Positions 33,603-42,787 are shown, numbered from the stretch's first letter. The stretch: 64,000 nucleotides of DNA from Trebonia sp036276115 (GCA_036276115.1 DATBEM010000207.1:1-64000); one strand, 5' to 3'. Made by a program: numbers and translations. The notes: generated from the letters alone by a model not told the origin.

Positions 33603-34844
33603 ATGGGCCCCTTGTCACCGCATGACCGATCACCGCGTGACCGATCGCAGCATGACCGCCCCGCGCAGGCCGCCGGCGAGCGGGCCGGCCCCGGCGCCCC
33701 CGCGGCGCGGGGACGGGTACTGATCGCGCCGGACAAGTTCAAGGGGACGCTGACCGCCCGCGAGGTCGCCGCGCACGTCGCCGCCGGGTTGCGGGCGGCC
33801 GGGGTCGCGGCGGGCGACCTGGTGCCGGTCCCGGTCGCCGACGGCGGCGACGGGACGGTGGACGCCGCCGTCGCCGCCGGGTACCGGCTAGTCGAGCTGA
33901 CGGTGCGCGGCCCGGCCGGGCTGCCCGTGGTGGCGTCGTTCGCCCTGCTGGAGGAGACCGCCGTCATCGAGGCGGCCCAGGCGTGCGGCCTGTCGCTGCT
34001 GCGCGGCGCGGGCGACGGGGAGCTGGCCCCGCTGACCGCGACCTCCTGGGGGGTCGGGGAGCTGATCGCGGCGGCGGCCGGCCAGGGCGCGAAGACGATC
34101 GTGCTCGGGCTCGGCGGCTCGGCCACCACGGACGGCGGCGCCGGCCTGGTGCAGGCCCTCGGCGGGCGGCTAACCGACGCCGACGGCATCGAGCTGCCGC
34201 CGGGCGGCGGGCCGCTGGCGACGCTGGCGGCGGTGGACACCAGCGGGCTGCGGGACCTGGCCGGAGCGGAGGTCCTGCTGGCCAGCGACGTGGACAACCC
34301 GCTGCTGGGCCCGGCCGGGGCGGCGCCGGTGTACGGCCCGCAAAAGGGCGCGTCCGCGGCTGACGTCCCCGTCCTGGCGGCGGCCCTGGCCCGCTGGGCC
34401 GACGTGGCCGAGGCGGCCGTGGGCCAGGCGGCCCGCGACCAGCCGGGGGCGGGGGCGGCGGGCGGCCTCGGCTTCGCCGCCCAGCTGTTCCTGGGAGCGC
34501 GGATGCGGCCGGGCATTGACCTGCTGCTGGAGATGGTGGGGTTCGAGGACCGGCTGGACGGCGCCCGGCTGGTCATCACCGGCGAGGGGTCGCTCGACGC
34601 CCAGTCGCTGCACGGCAAGGCGCCGGTCGGCGTCGCCCGGGCGGCCGCCGCCCGCGAGCCGGCGATCCCGGTCGTGACCGTGTCGGGCCTGTGCCAGCTG
34701 ACGCCCGAGCAGATCCGGGCGGCCGGGTTCGCGGCCGCCTACGCGCTCACCGACGTCGAGCCGAACGCGGCCGCCTGCCGGGCCAATCCCGGCCCGCTGC
34801 TGGAGCAGCTGGCGGCCCGCATCGCGGCCGACTGGCTGCGCTAG
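33603..34844 (+). CDS. glxK: Glycerate kinase (GlxK/GarK family)
   Basis: 413 residues. After a 35-residue charged N-terminal tail comes VLIAPDKFKGTLTAREVA, VPVADGGDGTVDA, VLGLGGSATTDGGAG, ASDVDNPLLGPAGAAPVYGPQKGA and VITGEGSLDAQSLHGKAPVGVA, the GK-type I glycerate kinase signature. Phosphorylates glycerate from the glyoxylate pathway. The N-terminal tail contains the repeated HDRSPRDRSQHDR and may be mis-started; an internal start nearer VLIAPDKF is possible. Confidence 0.9.
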   Translation: MGPLSPHDRSPRDRSQHDRPAQAAGERAGPGAPAARGRVLIAPDKFKGTLTAREVAAHVAAGLRAAGVAAGDLVPVPVADGGDGTVDAAVAAGYRLVELTVRGPAGLPVVASFALLEETAVIEAAQACGLSLLRGAGDGELAPLTATSWGVGELIAAAAGQGAKTIVLGLGGSATTDGGAGLVQALGGRLTDADGIELPPGGGPLATLAAVDTSGLRDLAGAEVLLASDVDNPLLGPAGAAPVYGPQKGASAADVPVLAAALARWADVAEAAVGQAARDQPGAGAAGGLGFAAQLFLGARMRPGIDLLLEMVGFEDRLDGARLVITGEGSLDAQSLHGKAPVGVARAAAAREPAIPVVTVSGLCQLTPEQIRAAGFAAAYALTDVEPNAAACRANPGPLLEQLAARIAADWLR

Positions 34845-34845
34845 C

Positions 34846-34859
34846 CCCGCCGCGGCGGG
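34846..34859. terminator. GC palindrome after glxK
   Basis: Perfect 14-bp CCCGCCGCGGCGGG directly after the glxK stop and before the convergent NUDIX gene. Short and without loop bases, so only modest support. Confidence 0.4.
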
Positions 34860-34898
34860 TCGGGCTGGCTCCAGGGCGCACTTGCCGAGTTGGGCCGG

Positions 34899-35390
34899 TC
34901 AGGGCGCGAGCGACTCGATGCTGGCCGCGGCGACGGTCTCGCAGTCGGCGGCGTAGCTGAACGTCGCCCGCAGCCGCTCGCCGGCCAGGACGCGCGGGAG
35001 CCACTGGCGGGCGTCGTCCCACATGCGCTCCAGCGGGAGGTCCGCGAGGGGGAACCACTGCGGGATGATCTCCGGGGTCACGGCCGCCTCGCCGGTCCAC
35101 TCGCCGCTGGTGAAGACGTTGACCGTCATGTCCCACGCGGGCCGGACCGGGAACAGGAACGTGATGAACGCGACCTCCGTCAGCGTCCCCGGGTCGACGC
35201 TGATCCCGGCCTCCTCCTTCACCTCGCGGGCGGCGGCCTCGGCGGGCGACTCCCCGTCCTCGACGTGCCCGCCCAGGCCCACCGTCTTGCCAGTGCCAAG
35301 GCCGGTCTTCTTCTGGCCGAGCAGCACTTGCGGCCGGCCGTCATCGCCGGTCCTGGTCAGCAGGCACAGGCAGGTGGAGGTTAGCGGCAC
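34899..35390 (-). CDS. NUDIX hydrolase, MutT/8-oxo-dGTPase-like
   Basis: 163 residues from the GTG at 35390. Begins TSTCLCLLTRTGDDGRPQVLLGQKKTGLGTGKTVGLGGHVEDGES; Nudix box GGHVEDGESPAEAAAREVKEEAGI. The opening and the Trp-rich tail resemble MTH1-like 8-oxo-dGTP hydrolases (MutT). The frame is open further upstream, but the homology-like part starts here. Confidence 0.85.
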   Translation of the reverse strand: MPLTSTCLCLLTRTGDDGRPQVLLGQKKTGLGTGKTVGLGGHVEDGESPAEAAAREVKEEAGISVDPGTLTEVAFITFLFPVRPAWDMTVNVFTSGEWTGEAAVTPEIIPQWFPLADLPLERMWDDARQWLPRVLAGERLRATFSYAADCETVAAASIESLAP

Positions 35391-35452
35391 GCCCCCCAGT
35401 ATCCCCGATCCCCGGCAGCGCCCGGGCTTGCGGCACGCCCGCGGGCCGCTTC

Positions 35453-35465
35453 TTGCTGTTATCGG
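35453..35465 (+). repeat. Dispersed AT-rich motif, copy 9 (variant)
   Basis: GCTTC flank plus TTGCTGTTATCGG (one mismatch in the core). It follows a GCGGC...GCCGC hairpin (35430-35449, containing the palindrome GCCCGCGGGC) by 3 nt. On the minus strand it supplies the TAA stop of the GNAT gene. Confidence 0.88.
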
Positions 35466-36271
35466 ATAGAAGGCCCGGGAGCGGAAGGCGGGGCCCAGAC
35501 GTAGGGGGTGGTGGTCGTGACGGCGTGCAGGCCCAGGCGGCGCAGGATCGGGGCGCTGTCGCCGGAGGCGTCCACCTGCAGGTAGGTGACGCCCCGGGCG
35601 GCGGCCCGCTGGGCGCGGGCGGCGACCAGGGCGCGGTAGATCCCCCGGCGGCGCCACCCGGGCACGGTGGAGCCGCCCCAGAGGCTGGCGAAGTCGCGCC
35701 CGGGCCAGAACACCAGCCAGGCCGCGCAGGCGACCTCGCCGCCGGCCTCGGCCACCAGCACGTCGATGCTGCCGGGGGCGGCGGCGATCCGCCCGATCAG
35801 GTCATCGGCCAGCCAGCTCCAGTCATCGCCCCAGACGGCGGACTCCATCGCGGCGACGCGGTGCATGTCGGCGTCGGCGGTGACCTCGCGCAGGGTGACG
35901 CCGCCGGGCAGGACCGGGTCGGCCGCCAGGTCGGCGGCCACGCCGATGAGGACGGTCTCGGCTTCCTCGGGGACGAACCCGGCCGCCCGCAGGCGGCTGG
36001 CCAGGTCGGCCGGCTCGTCGTGGGCGCGGGTCTTCCATTCCACCGCCTCGCCCCGGGCGGCGAAGTAGTCGCGCTGCCGGGCGATCAGCTGGTCGAGCTC
36101 GGCCCCGCGCACGCCCAGGTCGGGGGCGGTCGAGACCATGCCCCGGCGCCGGCCGACGATCCGCAGCAGCGGCCCCTCCTGCTCGTAGCGGACCCCGGCG
36201 GGCGGCGGGGTCACCGGTGCCTCGCGCATCTGGAGGTCATAGGCGCGCAGCAGCGCCGAGGGAGTCATCAT
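35459..36271 (-). CDS. GNAT-family N-acetyltransferase
   Basis: 270 residues with a C-terminal GNAT fold: VAEAGGEVACAAWLVF, FASLWGGSTVPGWRRRGIYRALVAARAQRAAARG (acetyl-CoA R/Q-x-x-G-x-G/A-like loop as WRRRGIYRAL) and YLQVDASGDSAPILRRLGL. The N-terminal half looks like a degenerate GNAT repeat. Acceptor unknown. ATG-ATG start. Its TAA stop lies inside motif copy 9. Confidence 0.85.
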   Translation of the reverse strand: MMTPSALLRAYDLQMREAPVTPPPAGVRYEQEGPLLRIVGRRRGMVSTAPDLGVRGAELDQLIARQRDYFAARGEAVEWKTRAHDEPADLASRLRAAGFVPEEAETVLIGVAADLAADPVLPGGVTLREVTADADMHRVAAMESAVWGDDWSWLADDLIGRIAAAPGSIDVLVAEAGGEVACAAWLVFWPGRDFASLWGGSTVPGWRRRGIYRALVAARAQRAAARGVTYLQVDASGDSAPILRRLGLHAVTTTTPYVWAPPSAPGPSIR

Positions 36272-36310
36272 GCAACCGACCCTACGAGCCGCCGCAACCT
36301 GTTTCGCGCG

Positions 36311-37399
36311 CTAGCGCCCGCCCCGGCGGGCCCGCCCGGCGGCCTCGGCGTAGGCGGCGAGGGCAGCGGCGATCGCGTCGGCCGCCGTGGGGAGGGTGGC
36401 GGCCCGGCGGCGGGCGGCGGCGCGCAGGCGGGTCGTGAGCGCGTGGTCCCGGAGCACCGCCCGGACGCCGGACGCCAGCCCGGCCACGTCGCCCGGCGCC
36501 ACCAGCCGGGCGGCCTCCGGGCCGGCCAGGGCGGGAATGCCGCCGGCCCGGCTGGCGACGATGGCCGCCCCGGCCCGCAGCGCCTCCTGCAGGACGAGGG
36601 GCTGGCCTTCCCAGCGGCTGGGCAGCACGAAGACGTCGCAGGCGGCGAGCAGCGCGGGCACGTCGTCGCGGTGCCCGAGGAACGCGGCGTCCACGCCGAG
36701 CCGGGCCGCCCGGGCGCGCAGCTCATCGCCGAGCGGCCCCTCCCCCGCGATCACGACGCGGGGGCGCGGGTCCAGGTCGTCCCAGGCGGCGGCGGCGTCC
36801 AGCAGCACGTCGAGCCCTTTCTGGGCCGCGAGCCGCCCGGCCGCGAGCACGACCGGCCGCTCCCGCCCGGGCGCCGCACGATCAGGGCCGGCCGCCGGCG
36901 GCGCGGCCGGAGCGGCGATGACGGCCTGGTCAACGCGACGGGCGCCCGCCCTGCGCAGGCGCGCCGCCAGGTCCGCGGAGACGGCCAGGACCAGGCCGGC
37001 CCGGCGGGCGACGACCGCCTCCAGGGCCCGGTAGACGAGGGCGGCGGCGCGACCGCCGGGCGGGGCGTTGTGCACCGTCACCACGAGGGCCGGGCGGCCT
37101 CGCCTGCCCGCGAGCGCCAGCGCGCACAGGGCGCCGGCCCGCAGCCCGTGCGCGTGGACGACATCGGCGTGGCCGGCCAGCAGCCGCCGCAGCCGCGCCA
37201 CCGTCCGGGCGTCAGCCGGGCGGGGCCGCGGGCCGATCGCGACCGGCAGGAAGCTGGCCCCGGCGACCGGGGCGCCGGGCGGCCCCAGCACCGTCACCGC
37301 CACGCCCGCCTCCGCCAGCCCGCTGGCCAGCATGCCCACGTGGGCGCCCATGCCGCCGGCCGCCTCCCCGGTCACCAGGGCGACCCGCTCGACGCTCAC
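36311..37399 (-). CDS. GT4-family glycosyltransferase
   Basis: 362 residues, GT-B fold: N-terminal GGMGAHVGMLASGLAEAGVAVTVLGPP, VVHAHGLRAG, VVTVHNAPPGG; C-terminal VVLAAGRLAAQKGLDVLLDA, FLGHRDDVPALLAACDVFVLPSRWEGQPLVLQEALRAGAAIVASRAGGIPAL (the EGxPxxxxEAxxxG nucleotide-sugar motif). Probably makes an envelope polysaccharide or glycolipid, given the murJ- and WecA-like neighbours. GTG start; 181 bp after the MurJ-like gene. Confidence 0.88.
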   Translation of the reverse strand: MSVERVALVTGEAAGGMGAHVGMLASGLAEAGVAVTVLGPPGAPVAGASFLPVAIGPRPRPADARTVARLRRLLAGHADVVHAHGLRAGALCALALAGRRGRPALVVTVHNAPPGGRAAALVYRALEAVVARRAGLVLAVSADLAARLRRAGARRVDQAVIAAPAAPPAAGPDRAAPGRERPVVLAAGRLAAQKGLDVLLDAAAAWDDLDPRPRVVIAGEGPLGDELRARAARLGVDAAFLGHRDDVPALLAACDVFVLPSRWEGQPLVLQEALRAGAAIVASRAGGIPALAGPEAARLVAPGDVAGLASGVRAVLRDHALTTRLRAAARRRAATLPTAADAIAAALAAYAEAAGRARRGGR

Positions 37400-37580
37400 C
37401 CCGGCCGCCGGCCGCGGCTCGCGGCGGTCCCGGCCGCCGCCCGGCCCGTTCGCACTGGCCTGCGGCGGCCGTTACCGGGAGCGCCCCTCCTGGTGAAGGA
37501 GACGGACGCGATCAGGCGGCGGGCCGCGGGAGGCCTCCGCCGGCGGGCCAGGCCCGGGGCTGACGCGGGCGGCAGCGGGG

Positions 37581-39470
37581 TCACCGGGGGCGGGGGGCGC
37601 GCAGGCGGCGGAAGGCGGCGCGGGCGTCGCCGCCGTCGAGGTTGACCACGACCAGGGCGAACACGACCGCGACGATCGCGCTGACCAGCAGGGAAAGGCC
37701 GACGTTGGGGAGGAAGCCGGCGGCGCGGACGACGAGGGCGACGGCCGAGCCGGCGATCGCGGCCGCCGCGCAGCCCGCGAGGCCGGCGCCGAACGCGCGC
37801 CCCAGGCCCGCCAGGGGCGCCCGGCCGCGCTCGCGGTACACGAGCACGAGCAGGGCGATGCCCGCCGCGGTGAGGCCGATCGTGGTGCCGAGGCCGAGGG
37901 CGGGCACGACCCGGGCGCGCGGGATGAACGGCACGATCGCCACGTCAGCGGCGATCACCAGGAGCCAGCCGCCGGCGACGGCGAGGGCGGGCGCCCGGCT
38001 GCGGCCGAGGGCGTACAGGACCCGGGACAAGTTGGCCGACAGGCCGTAGCCGACGAGGGCGGGGGCGAAGAACGCGAGCGAGGTCGCCAGCACCCAGGCC
38101 GAGGCCGGGGAGTGCGACTCGAACACCCGCGACAGCGGGGTGCGCGCCCCGGCCAGGGCGGCGGCGCCGAGCATCGACGCCAGCAGGACCGCCCGGGTCG
38201 ATGCCGCCGCGGTCAGGTCGAACGCGGTGCCGCCCCGCCCGCCCCGGGAGGGGGCCGCCCCCGAAGGCCATGCCACGGCCTGCCCGGGCACGATTGCCCC
38301 GGCGGGCGAGCGCCCCGGGTCGCCCTCGCTGCCTGGCGCGTGCCCTTGGCTGGCGCTTCCCCCGGCCGCCGCCAGCGAGCCGACGACGGCCGGGCCAGCG
38401 CCGGCCGGCCCGGCGGCGGCCAGGGCGACCGCGCCCCGGCGGCCGCGGCCGGCCCGGCGGCGGGCGCCGAGCGACCCGGCCATCGCCGCCCGGGCCTCGC
38501 CCGAGCGGGCCGACAGCTCGGGGAACGCGCTGGTGGCGATGGGGACCGCGAGGACCGCGAAGGGAACCACGAACACCGACCAGGCGAAGTTGTACAAGAC
38601 CAGCGCGCCGGAGTGGCCGAACCGGTTCGCCAGCACGATCACCACCGCGACGGAGGCGTCCTGGGCGACCAGGGCCGCGACGCCGGCCAGGGCCAGCTTG
38701 CGGACCCGGCTGCCGACGCCGGGCGGGAACCGCAGGGTGGGCCGGGGGGCCAGGCGCAGCCGCCAGGCCGGCACCAGCGCGGTCGCGACCAGGGCGACGA
38801 CGCCGAGGGTGGTCCCGCCGGACAGGAGGTACTCGGGGAAGGCCGGCAGCGCCGTCAGGTCGCGGGCGGGCGGGCTGGCGACCAGGCCGAACCCGGCGTA
38901 GGCGCCCACCACGACGAGGCTGGACAGCAGCGGGGCGAGCGCAGGGGCGCCGAAGCGGCGGTGCGCCTGCAAGATGCCGTACAGCACGACCGCCAGCCCG
39001 TACAGCAGCACCTGGGGGGCGAACACCATCAGCATCCGCGCTCCGGCCCCGGCCAGGGCGCCGGGCGGGCAGCCGCCGGCCCCCGACAGCGCGGCGGCCA
39101 GGACCGGCCGGGCGGTCACCGCCAGCAGCCCGCTGACCGGCACCAGGAGCAGGACCGTCCAGGTGAGCAGGGCCGAGGCGATCTGCCGGACCTGGGCGCG
39201 CGACAGCTCGGCCGGCCCGGCCAGGACGGGCACCACCACCGAGCTGAGGGCGCCGCCGAGCACGATGTCGTAGATGATGTTGGGGACCATGTTGGCCGTG
39301 GTGTAGGCGGTGCCGAGGCAGCTCGTGCCGACGGTGTGCGCGAACACGACCTGCCGGCCGAACCCGACGGCGCGGGCCACGACGGTGATGACGCCGATCG
39401 TCAGGGCGGCCCGCCCGATCTCCCGGGGCCGCGGCCGGGTGCCGCCGCGCTCGGCCGCTGGCGCGATCAC
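37581..39470 (-). CDS. murJ: MurJ/MviN-like lipid flippase
   Basis: 629 residues with about 13-14 membrane helices: RAALTIGVITVVARAVGFGRQVVFAHTVG, YTTANMVPNIIYDIVLGGALSSVVVPVL, VLYGILQAHRRFGAPALAPLLSSLVVV, NFAWSVFVVPFAVLAVPIATSAFPELSARSG. It is a MATE/MOP-type flippase for lipid-linked cell-wall precursors. After AFPELSARSG an Ala/Gly/Pro/Arg-rich insert of roughly 90 residues, not present in typical MurJ, interrupts the fold before TAAASTRAVLLASML. The GTG start overlaps the upstream stop. It is coupled to the WecA-like gene. Confidence 0.85.
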   Translation of the reverse strand: MIAPAAERGGTRPRPREIGRAALTIGVITVVARAVGFGRQVVFAHTVGTSCLGTAYTTANMVPNIIYDIVLGGALSSVVVPVLAGPAELSRAQVRQIASALLTWTVLLLVPVSGLLAVTARPVLAAALSGAGGCPPGALAGAGARMLMVFAPQVLLYGLAVVLYGILQAHRRFGAPALAPLLSSLVVVGAYAGFGLVASPPARDLTALPAFPEYLLSGGTTLGVVALVATALVPAWRLRLAPRPTLRFPPGVGSRVRKLALAGVAALVAQDASVAVVIVLANRFGHSGALVLYNFAWSVFVVPFAVLAVPIATSAFPELSARSGEARAAMAGSLGARRRAGRGRRGAVALAAAGPAGAGPAVVGSLAAAGGSASQGHAPGSEGDPGRSPAGAIVPGQAVAWPSGAAPSRGGRGGTAFDLTAAASTRAVLLASMLGAAALAGARTPLSRVFESHSPASAWVLATSLAFFAPALVGYGLSANLSRVLYALGRSRAPALAVAGGWLLVIAADVAIVPFIPRARVVPALGLGTTIGLTAAGIALLVLVYRERGRAPLAGLGRAFGAGLAGCAAAAIAGSAVALVVRAAGFLPNVGLSLLVSAIVAVVFALVVVNLDGGDARAAFRRLRAPRPR

Positions 39471-40402
39471 TTGGCCGGCGTTGCCGGCGGGCGGCGGCCC
39501 AGCATGTCAAGCCAGTTCAGGGCGGGGACGCGGGCGATCACCGTGGTGAAGCTGACCTTCTCGCTGGCGGCGGTGAGGCCGACGATGACGGCCAGCAGGC
39601 CGGCCCGGGCGGCCCGGGGCAGGGCCGCCGCGGCGGCGAGGCCGAGCAGGGCGCCGAGGGCGTTGGCGCCGCCGTCGCCGAGCATGGCCCGCTCGCCCAG
39701 GTCCTCGGGAAGCACCGCGAGCGCCGCCCCGGCGGGCGCGGCGACGGCGGCCAGCCCGCTGGCGCCCCGGCCGCTGCCGGCCGACACGGCGGCGATCAGC
39801 CCGGCCGACAGGGCGGCGACCTTGATCGCGCGGCCCGGGCGCAGGTCGAACAGGTTGAGCAGGTTGGCCCCGCCGGCGATGAGGCCAGCGTCGATCACCA
39901 GGTCGCCCGCGGCCAGCCGGGCGCGGCCGGGCAGTGCCAGGGCAGCGAGCGCGGCGGCCGCGCCGATGCCGGCCAGCTTGACCGCGCCGGTCGTCACCTC
40001 GCCGTGGCGCAGCGCGCCGAGGTGGCCCCGCAGCCCCCGCCGCTTGCCCGAGCCCTTCAGGTCATCGAGGACGCCGAAGGCCGCCGCCCCCCCGCCTGCC
40101 AGCGCGGCGGCCACCGCCAGGCGGGGCGCGAGCCCCGCCGGAGCCAGCGACGGGGCGCCCGGCGCGCGGGGCGCCTCGTCCCGGGCCGGCCAGGCAGGCG
40201 CGGCGAGCAGGGCGGCGGCAAGCGCCCCGGCGGCGGCGGCCGGGCCCTCCAGGAGGGTGACGGGCTCGCCCCGGTGGTTGACGCGGGACCACGCCTGCTC
40301 CCCGCCCGGCGGGCGGCGGACCAGCACGCGGTAGGCGACGCGGGCGGCGGCCGACGCCAGGGCGCCGGTCGCGACGGTCGCGGCCAGCGTCCGGTACGTC
40401 AC
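39467..40402 (-). CDS. MraY/WecA-like sugar-phosphate transferase homologue
   Basis: 311 residues, polytopic. Contains fragments of the glycosyltransferase-4 (MraY/WecA) family: FGVLDDLKGSGKRRGLRGH (the DDxxG-type aspartates), NLLNLFDLRPGRAIK and ERAMLGDGGANALGALLGL. It is shorter than MraY. It probably transfers a sugar phosphate to, or handles, a polyprenyl lipid for an envelope glycan. Coupled by GTGA overlaps on both sides. Confidence 0.78.
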   Translation of the reverse strand: MTYRTLAATVATGALASAAARVAYRVLVRRPPGGEQAWSRVNHRGEPVTLLEGPAAAAGALAAALLAAPAWPARDEAPRAPGAPSLAPAGLAPRLAVAAALAGGGAAAFGVLDDLKGSGKRRGLRGHLGALRHGEVTTGAVKLAGIGAAAALAALALPGRARLAAGDLVIDAGLIAGGANLLNLFDLRPGRAIKVAALSAGLIAAVSAGSGRGASGLAAVAAPAGAALAVLPEDLGERAMLGDGGANALGALLGLAAAAALPRAARAGLLAVIVGLTAASEKVSFTTVIARVPALNWLDMLGRRPPATPAK

Positions 40403-41505
40403 TTGCTCCTCACCTGCTTCGCGGTCTTCGGCTTGCCCGGTGGCTTGCCGGTTGCCTGCGTCGTCGGGGTCGCCGACGCCGACGCCGAGGGCGTGGGCAC
40501 CGGGCTCGGGCTGACCGAGGACGCACCCGAGATACCGTAGCTGCTCGCCTTGCCGCCCGCCAGCTGACGGGCGATCGCCTGCATGACCGTGATCTGGCCC
40601 TGGGTGGAGTCGGCGTCGTCGATGGTGGAGACCTGGCCGGAGGCGCTGCTGGAGCGGACGACCGAGATGGCGCTGCCGGCCTGGCCCGACGGCGTGGCCG
40701 CGCCGGCGACGGCGGTGGCCGAGCTGGCGGCGGCGAACTGGCCGGCGATGGCGACCAGGACCTCGTTGGCCGGGTCACTCGACGCGGCCGCCGGGACGCT
40801 GCCGGGGGTGACGATGACGGCAAGGGTCGCCCGGCTGGCCGGGGTGCCGGTGAACGTGATGAACCCGGCCTGGGCGTACGCCTTGAGCAGGGTCTGGGCG
40901 TTCTCGCCGCCGGCCCCGCCGTCGGTCGCCTGCGTCCCGGGGCCGCCGGGGGAGGCGGCCGTCCCCCCGGCGGGCGCCTTGGCGAGGATCGCGCCCGCGA
41001 TGAGCTGGGCCGCCTGCTGCTGGTAGGTCGTCTGCGGGTCGGTGCCGGGATTGAGGGGGGTGCCGTCGCTGGCCGCGATCGAGCCGTTGATGCTGGACAG
41101 CGTGGACTCGGTCGCCCCCGACAGGTCGTTGAACCCCGCCTGCAGGGTGACCTGGCCGGTGACGGTCGCGCCGGCGGCGACGGCGGCCTTCTTGACCCCG
41201 TCGGTCACCGCCCCGGGGGCGCCCGGCTCGGCGATGACGACGAGCTCCTGGCCCGCGAGCAGGTGCCCCTGGCCGAGCAGGAGCGACTCCGACGTCGCCA
41301 CGAACGCGTCGGCCGCGCTGGCCTGGGCCGCGTAGGCGTTGCGGGCGGTGCTGGCGGCCGACAGCTGGCTGCGCAGCGAGTTGGACGTGGAGTTGAGCAC
41401 GCTGAGCGTGTTGCCCTGCAGCTCGGTCGAGCCGAGGACGATGCCGATCGCCAGCGCGAGGAACACCGCCACGATCGAGACGAGGTGGTACCGGAAGTCA
41501 ATCAA
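40399..41505 (-). CDS. steB: SteB/MctB-type membrane-anchored channel protein
   Basis: 368 residues from a TTG (41505) that overlaps the steA stop and gives the family's usual start (M)IDFRYHLVSIVAVFLALAIGIVLG, a single N-terminal membrane anchor. The remaining extracytoplasmic part has a coiled-coil start (STSNSLRSQLSAASTARNAYAAQASAADAF) and Ala/Ser/Gly-rich repeats. In mycobacteria the homologue MctB (Rv1698) is linked to copper export and sits beside SteA (Rv1697); corynebacterial SteB is a cytokinesis factor. Long Ser/Pro/Thr-rich tail. Confidence 0.85.
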   Translation of the reverse strand: MIDFRYHLVSIVAVFLALAIGIVLGSTELQGNTLSVLNSTSNSLRSQLSAASTARNAYAAQASAADAFVATSESLLLGQGHLLAGQELVVIAEPGAPGAVTDGVKKAAVAAGATVTGQVTLQAGFNDLSGATESTLSSINGSIAASDGTPLNPGTDPQTTYQQQAAQLIAGAILAKAPAGGTAASPGGPGTQATDGGAGGENAQTLLKAYAQAGFITFTGTPASRATLAVIVTPGSVPAAASSDPANEVLVAIAGQFAAASSATAVAGAATPSGQAGSAISVVRSSSASGQVSTIDDADSTQGQITVMQAIARQLAGGKASSYGISGASSVSPSPVPTPSASASATPTTQATGKPPGKPKTAKQVRSK

Positions 41506-42698
41506 TGGAATAGTCCCGACAGCCAGTAGGAGAAGGTGTGCCAGGTGGCGCTGAAGTAGTTGCCGAGGATCGGCCCGGCGGGCGAGGAGAACACGGCGAC
41601 GACGATGGTGAACGCCGCCGCCAGGACCAGGCCCAGCAGCGCCCAGCCGGAGATGCGGCTCTGGTAGAGCTGGTGGACGCCGCGGGCGTTGATGACCTTG
41701 TCGCCCACCCGCAGGTGGGTGAGGAACGTGCTGGACATGCCGGGACGGCCCTTCTCCAGGAACTCGCCCAGGTTCCAGTGCCAGCCCACCACCGCGATGA
41801 GGCTCGCGCCCATCGCGTCGGCCAGCAGCAGGGCGACGTCCTCGCTGGTCCCGGCGGCGGGCAGGACGGCGGCGGGCAGGTCCAGGTCGGTCACGCGGGC
41901 CAGGCCGGGCGCGCGGCCGTCCGGGTAGGCGTGGACGACCAGCTCGGCCCCGCAGCACAGGGCGTCGTCGGAGATCGAGTCCATGTCGCCGATGATCAGC
42001 TGCGGGCGGTAGCCGGCCTCCAGCAGCGCCTCCACCCCGCCGTCGACGGCGACCAGGACCGGGCGGTACTCGCGGATGTAGGGCCGCAGCGCCCGCAGGT
42101 CCTCGCGGTAGCGGTAGCCGCGGGCGATGACGAGGACGTGCTTGTCGCGCATCCTGGTGTGCAGGTCGGGGACGGTGATGCCGTTGCTCAGCAGGTCCCG
42201 CTCGCGGCGCAGGAACTCCATCGTGTTGGCGGTGAACGCGTCCACCTGGATGCCGACCCCCATCTCGGCCTCGCTGAGGGCGAGGGAGATGGTGCCCGGC
42301 GTCTGGCGCACGCCCTTGGCGATGACCTGGTCGGCGACGTAGAGCGTGTCGCCGTCGAGGCGGGCCAGCGCGCCCTCGGCGAGCTTGGCCAGCACGTCCC
42401 GGCCGACGTCGTCGACCAGCGGGATGCCCGCGTCGACCAGCAGCTGGGGGCCCAGGTTGGGGTAGCGGCCGGTGATGGAGCGCGAGACGTTGACCACCGC
42501 CGCCACCTTGCACGCGATCAGCTCATCGGCGCTGACCCGGTCCAGGTCGGGGTGGTCAATGACCGCGATCTCGCCGGGCAGCAGCCGCTTGACGAGCGAC
42601 TTGGTCTTCACGTCTATGCGCACGGTCGCGACGATGCCGGGCGGCTCTTCGGCTCTACCCCGTCTGACCTGCGGAAACCTCACCGTCGGTACCTTCAT
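41502..42698 (-). CDS. steA: SteA-like putative cytokinetic protein
   Basis: 398 residues with a thiamine-pyrophosphokinase-like central domain: LLPGEIAVIDHPDLDRVSADELIACKVAAVVNVSRSITGRYPNLGPQLLV, VAVDGGVEALLEAGYRPQLIIGDMDSISD and GTSEDVALLLADAMGA. It ends with one C-terminal membrane segment (WALLGLVLAAAFTIVVAVF). This matches actinobacterial SteA (Rv1697 type), which works with SteB in cell separation. First gene of the envelope operon. Confidence 0.88.
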   Translation of the reverse strand: MKVPTVRFPQVRRGRAEEPPGIVATVRIDVKTKSLVKRLLPGEIAVIDHPDLDRVSADELIACKVAAVVNVSRSITGRYPNLGPQLLVDAGIPLVDDVGRDVLAKLAEGALARLDGDTLYVADQVIAKGVRQTPGTISLALSEAEMGVGIQVDAFTANTMEFLRRERDLLSNGITVPDLHTRMRDKHVLVIARGYRYREDLRALRPYIREYRPVLVAVDGGVEALLEAGYRPQLIIGDMDSISDDALCCGAELVVHAYPDGRAPGLARVTDLDLPAAVLPAAGTSEDVALLLADAMGASLIAVVGWHWNLGEFLEKGRPGMSSTFLTHLRVGDKVINARGVHQLYQSRISGWALLGLVLAAAFTIVVAVFSSPAGPILGNYFSATWHTFSYWLSGLFH

Positions 42699-42787
42699 CG
42701 CCCTTTATCCTGCCAGCCCCCGCCACGCGGGCGGCGTTGCCTTGACATTACGGCGTGTGCTGGCGATTACGGCATATCGTAGAAAGC

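Noticed and set aside
33603..33680. Repeated CATGACCG/CGTGACCG segments at the glxK 5' end as a regulatory repeat
   Set aside because: They lie in the coding N-terminal tail (HDRSPRDRSQHDR) and are short and imperfect. More likely low-complexity coding sequence.
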